Assembly: GCA_002342205.1 (NCBI GenBank)
Contig: DDPN01000156.1
Location: 584-9,553, forward strand
Length of the DNA stretch: 8,970 nucleotides
Reading direction: 5' to 3'
Source: Chitinophagaceae bacterium UBA2467
GTDB taxonomy: Bacteria; Bacteroidota; Bacteroidia; Chitinophagales; Chitinophagaceae
Positions 6,631 to 8,970 of this stretch are shown here, piece by piece. A program made the position numbers and the translations under genes. The stretch's first letter is position 1. The number at the start of each line of letters is the position of its first letter. The notes beneath the pieces were generated by a model. It was given only the letters and a program-made list of their open reading frames with translations. It searched no databases and was not told the DNA's origin.

Positions 6631-7796
6631 CACTCGTCCTCACCAAGAAATTCATTGTTATAAGGACCAAAAAGACCATATAAACGGGTAGCAGTCGAGT
6701 AGATCTGACGATTAAACTTATTTCCAAGAATGATAATCGTCACCTTTTCATCCGTTAAACGTGCAAATGCTGCGTTATTGCCATGCCACCTTCCAAAATG
6801 GTAAACTACTTTTTTACCATTCCTAAGTAATTTTAACCGAAATCCCAATCCGTAATTATTTTGACCAGGCCTTTCAAAACTGTAGGGTGTAAAGGCAGCT
6901 TTTAACAAAGAATCTCCAACTAGTTGTTGGGTATACAAAGCCTGATCCCATTTTAAAAGGTCACGAGGGGTACTATAAATATTTTTATCTCCGTAGGTTA
7001 AATCCAAATGATCAAATGGCCATGAACGACCCGCATAGTCATACGAAAGTGTAGCGCGGTTTGAATCAGCTGGTTGAAATACGAAACTATTTTTCATTCC
7101 CAAGAAATTGAAAATAGCTTTTTGCAAGTATGTTGGGTAAGAAAGACCAGTAACTTTCTCTAGCACACTTGCTAATAATAAATAATTAGTGTTGCAGTAT
7201 TCAAAATGTGTATTAGGTGCGGCGTGACGAGGCGGTTTATTTTGAATAATATAGTTGATGACATCCGTATTTGTTACGGCCTCTTTAGTAAAGTTTGTAA
7301 CAGCAGGCTCCATGAAGTACACATAATTGGGTAGCCCGCTTCGATGATTCAATAGATCCCTTATAGTAATGCCCGGGTAGGGCCATGCTTTAAAAAAAGA
7401 TTCGATCTTGTCCGTTAGTGATAACTTGTTGTCCTGAATCAATTGAAGAATGGCTATGGCTGTAAATGTTTTACTCGTTGACGCAATATGCAATGAAGCA
7501 CTTTCATCTAGTGGATCCTTTTTTTGGGGAAGATCTTTAAAACCTTGGTAGTTCTCATATAATACATGCCCGCCTTTTGCAACTAATATGCCGCCATTGA
7601 AAGCACCTGGATATCGAAGCAGTGACTCTTGGAAGTAAGCTTGTATTTGTTTCGAAAGTTTATTTTTTTTCCACTGTTCTAGTTTAGACAAGGGTGGGGG
7701 AATGTAGGGTAGCGCAGGAGAAATGGATGATTCTTTCAGACTGCATGCAATCAAAAATGTCGTCAGTACGAAGAAACAAACAAGCGTTAGGCGCAT
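6630..7796 (-). CDS. Lipoprotein serine hydrolase, beta-lactamase/PBP4*-like (family S12)
   Basis: This is a 388-residue protein with a lipoprotein signal: a hydrophobic stretch at 3-15 and lipobox L-I-A-C with Cys18 as the expected lipidated residue, so it should be anchored in a membrane facing the periplasm or cell surface. The catalytic domain (about 50-375, PF00144 type) has the S-x-x-K motif STSK at 106-109 with nucleophile Ser106, the Y-x-N motif YCN at 200-202, and a third motif H-F-G at 333-335 in place of K-T-G. Flanking family patterns are present: IRDLLNHRSGLPNY at 145-158, YGLGF at 315-319 and S-T-P-R-D-L-L-K-W near 275-283. Such proteins include D-aminopeptidases, esterases and D,D-peptidases as well as class C beta-lactamases; the substrate cannot be told here and resistance should not be assumed. 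It is the first gene of a likely operon with nnr and has a good -7 element just upstream. It is divergent from serA. Confidence 0.92.
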   Translation of the reverse strand: MRLTLVCFFVLTTFLIACSLKESSISPALPYIPPPLSKLEQWKKNKLSKQIQAYFQESLLRYPGAFNGGILVAKGGHVLYENYQGFKDLPQKKDPLDESASLHIASTSKTFTAIAILQLIQDNKLSLTDKIESFFKAWPYPGITIRDLLNHRSGLPNYVYFMEPAVTNFTKEAVTNTDVINYIIQNKPPRHAAPNTHFEYCNTNYLLLASVLEKVTGLSYPTYLQKAIFNFLGMKNSFVFQPADSNRATLSYDYAGRSWPFDHLDLTYGDKNIYSTPRDLLKWDQALYTQQLVGDSLLKAAFTPYSFERPGQNNYGLGFRLKLLRNGKKVVYHFGRWHGNNAAFARLTDEKVTIIILGNKFNRQIYSTATRLYGLFGPYNNEFLGEDE

Positions 7797-7821
7797 TCAA
7801 ATAGAAATTTTTGAAATCGCT

Positions 7822-7829
7822 CAAAGGTA
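7822..7829 (-). promoter_or_regulatory. Candidate -7 element for the serine hydrolase-nnr operon
   Basis: On the minus strand bases 7829-7822 read TACCTTTG, a perfect TAnnTTTG. Transcription would start near 7815-7818, leaving a leader of about 20 nt. No TTG is seen at the usual -33 distance. A small inverted repeat TTTGA-N6-TCAAA (7810-7825) overlaps the element. Confidence 0.45.
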
Positions 7830-7850
7830 GGGACTCCGCCAATTTGGTAA

Positions 7851-7858
7851 TATATTTG
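7851..7858 (+). promoter_or_regulatory. Candidate -7 element for serA
   Basis: Bases 7851-7858 read TATATTTG, a perfect TAnnTTTG, only 6 bp before the serA ATG. If used, transcription would begin at or next to the start codon and the mRNA would be nearly leaderless. No -33 TTG lies at a suitable distance, so the real promoter could be elsewhere. The region is AT-rich, which raises the odds of a chance match. Confidence 0.35.
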
Positions 7859-7864
7859 TTATAT

Positions 7865-8970
7865 ATGTCAGTGAAGAATTTAACCAGCTATCCAAAAGAA
7901 AAGATTAAAATCTTATTTCTTGAAAATATCAGTGAAACGGCAGTTAAAAATTTCCGTTCCAATGGTTATGTTCAAATTGAAAAAATCAGTCGTGCATTAA
8001 CGGAGCAACAATTAATAGAAGCAATCAAAGACGTACATATATTAGGCATTCGTTCTAAAACTACAATCAGCGAGAAAGTATTATCCGCAGCAAAAAAATT
8101 ACAGGCCATAGGCTGTTTTTGTATTGGTGTAAATCAAGTAGACCTGCAGGCCGCCACCAAAAGAGGAATAGCCGTTTTTAATGCCCCTTATTCAAATACA
8201 CGATCTGTTGCCGAATTAGTCATTGGCGCTTCTATACTTTTAATTAGAAGGATCCCTGAAAAGAATAAAGCGGCACATGCGGGGATATGGATGAAGGAAG
8301 CTAAAAATAGCTTTGAATTAAGAGGTAAGACCATAGGTATTGTAGGATATGGAAATATAGGAAGCCAGGTGAGTGTATTGGCTGAGTCGATGGGTATGCG
8401 GGTCCTTTTTTATGATATTGAGAAGAAGTTACCTCTAGGAAATGCGCAGGAGTGTCGTACATTAAAAGAACTAGTGAGTCAGTCTGATATCGTAACCTTG
8501 CATATCCCGGAAACAAAACAATCTAAGAACTTAATTAACAAAGGCATCTTACGCTCTTTTAAAAAGGGGGCTATTTTAATAAATTATGCACGTGGAGAAG
8601 TGGTTGACTTAGAGGCCTTGTCAAAAGCGATAGCTGAAGAATTAATTGGAGGTGCTGCAATTGATGTCTTTCCAAATGAACCCGAAAAAAATGGTGATCA
8701 TTTCTTGTCACCCCTTCAAAATTTGCCTAATGTTATCCTAACACCACATATTGGAGGTAGTACGGAGGAAGCCCAGCAAAATATTGGAGAAGATGTAAGC
8801 CATAAACTCTTCAATTATTTGGAGCGCGGAATCAGTTTTGGCTCGCATACTGTCCCGGCCTTGGCATTGCCTCCTCAAGAAGGAGCCCACCGGATTTTAC
8901 ATATCCATCGAAATGTTCCTGGTGTTTTATCAGCAATCAACACTTCCCTTTCAAGTAATAATGTAAATAT
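7865..8970 (+). CDS. serA: D-3-phosphoglycerate dehydrogenase, ACT-domain type (3' end missing)
   Basis: This cytoplasmic enzyme catalyses the first step of serine biosynthesis, NAD+-dependent oxidation of 3-phosphoglycerate to 3-phosphohydroxypyruvate. The frame is open to the window end, giving 368 residues; E. coli SerA has about 410, so roughly 40 codons are missing. The resemblance to E. coli SerA is close throughout: AIGCFCIGVNQVDLQAA at 81-97, VFNAPYSNTRSVAELVIG at 104-121, the NAD-binding GYGNIG at 161-166, FYDIEKKLPLGNA at 182-194, and TPHIGGSTEEAQQNIG at 293-308. Catalytic residues are Arg243 (in NYARGEVVD), Glu272 (in PNEPE) and His295. The C-terminal ACT domain starts near 345 (HIHRNVPGVLSAIN). 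Its His348, Asn350 and Asn368 align with the E. coli serine-feedback residues H344, N346 and N364. The ATG at 7865 is supported by alignment of KIKILFLE with the E. coli N-terminus. It is divergent from the hydrolase across a 68-bp gap. Confidence 0.95.
   Translation, partial: MSVKNLTSYPKEKIKILFLENISETAVKNFRSNGYVQIEKISRALTEQQLIEAIKDVHILGIRSKTTISEKVLSAAKKLQAIGCFCIGVNQVDLQAATKRGIAVFNAPYSNTRSVAELVIGASILLIRRIPEKNKAAHAGIWMKEAKNSFELRGKTIGIVGYGNIGSQVSVLAESMGMRVLFYDIEKKLPLGNAQECRTLKELVSQSDIVTLHIPETKQSKNLINKGILRSFKKGAILINYARGEVVDLEALSKAIAEELIGGAAIDVFPNEPEKNGDHFLSPLQNLPNVILTPHIGGSTEEAQQNIGEDVSHKLFNYLERGISFGSHTVPALALPPQEGAHRILHIHRNVPGVLSAINTSLSSNNVN

Noticed and set aside
6630..7796. Antibiotic-resistance beta-lactamase
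   Set aside because: The S12 fold motifs are present, but the lipobox, the H-x-G third motif and the pairing with nnr fit the broad family of PBP4*/esterase-like hydrolases better; nothing shows beta-lactam specificity.
8301..8516. 71-codon minus-strand ORF inside serA
   Set aside because: It is antisense to the NAD-binding domain of serA, which is plainly coding with E. coli-like motifs.
1..8970. Novel multi-gene defence, mobile or biosynthetic system
   Set aside because: All long frames are assigned to known families with ordinary functions. There are no transposase, integrase, phage, toxin-antitoxin, nuclease or synthase genes, no direct-repeat arrays and no tRNA or rRNA.

Overview
The window looks like ordinary chromosome of a member of the Bacteroidota, perhaps a Chitinophagaceae-like bacterium. 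Four things point there: a moderately AT-rich composition; a type IX secretion (T9SS) cargo with a type B sorting domain placed directly before a PorP/SprF-family gene; TAnnTTTG-type -7 promoter elements; and start codons without clear Shine-Dalgarno sequences. The genus is a guess.

Layout. (1) Bases 1-2180, plus strand: the 3' part of a PKD-repeat surface protein ending in a gliding-motility-associated C-terminal (type B) domain, then 2 bp later a PorP/SprF-family outer-membrane protein. They form a secretion cargo/partner pair. (2) Bases 2174-4921, minus strand: an orphan BlaI/MecI-type repressor whose 3' end overlaps the porP-like gene tail to tail, and upstream of it hppA, a membrane ion-pumping pyrophosphatase. 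A strong terminator separates hppA from the repressor. hppA has its own -7 promoter element and a roughly 75-nt leader that holds an inverted repeat and a 19-codon upstream ORF. (3) Bases 5084-7796, minus strand: a lipoprotein serine hydrolase of the beta-lactamase/PBP4* (S12) fold, then a fused NAD(P)HX epimerase/dehydratase (nnr). The 34-nt gap between them contains a 12-codon mini-ORF that overlaps the stop of the first gene and the start of the second, and an 8-bp inverted repeat that covers the nnr start codon. (4) Bases 7865-8970, plus strand: serA, an E. coli-type phosphoglycerate dehydrogenase with an ACT domain, divergent from the hydrolase and cut by the window end.

The genes are mostly core metabolism and housekeeping: PPi hydrolysis and ion pumping, repair of damaged NAD(P)H, and serine biosynthesis, next to a T9SS surface module. 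I see no mobile element, CRISPR array, RNA gene, phage gene or defence system, and no convincing undescribed multi-gene system. The points most worth a second look are small regulatory structures: the mini-ORF/hairpin at the nnr start, the hppA leader, and the palindrome before the orphan BlaI.
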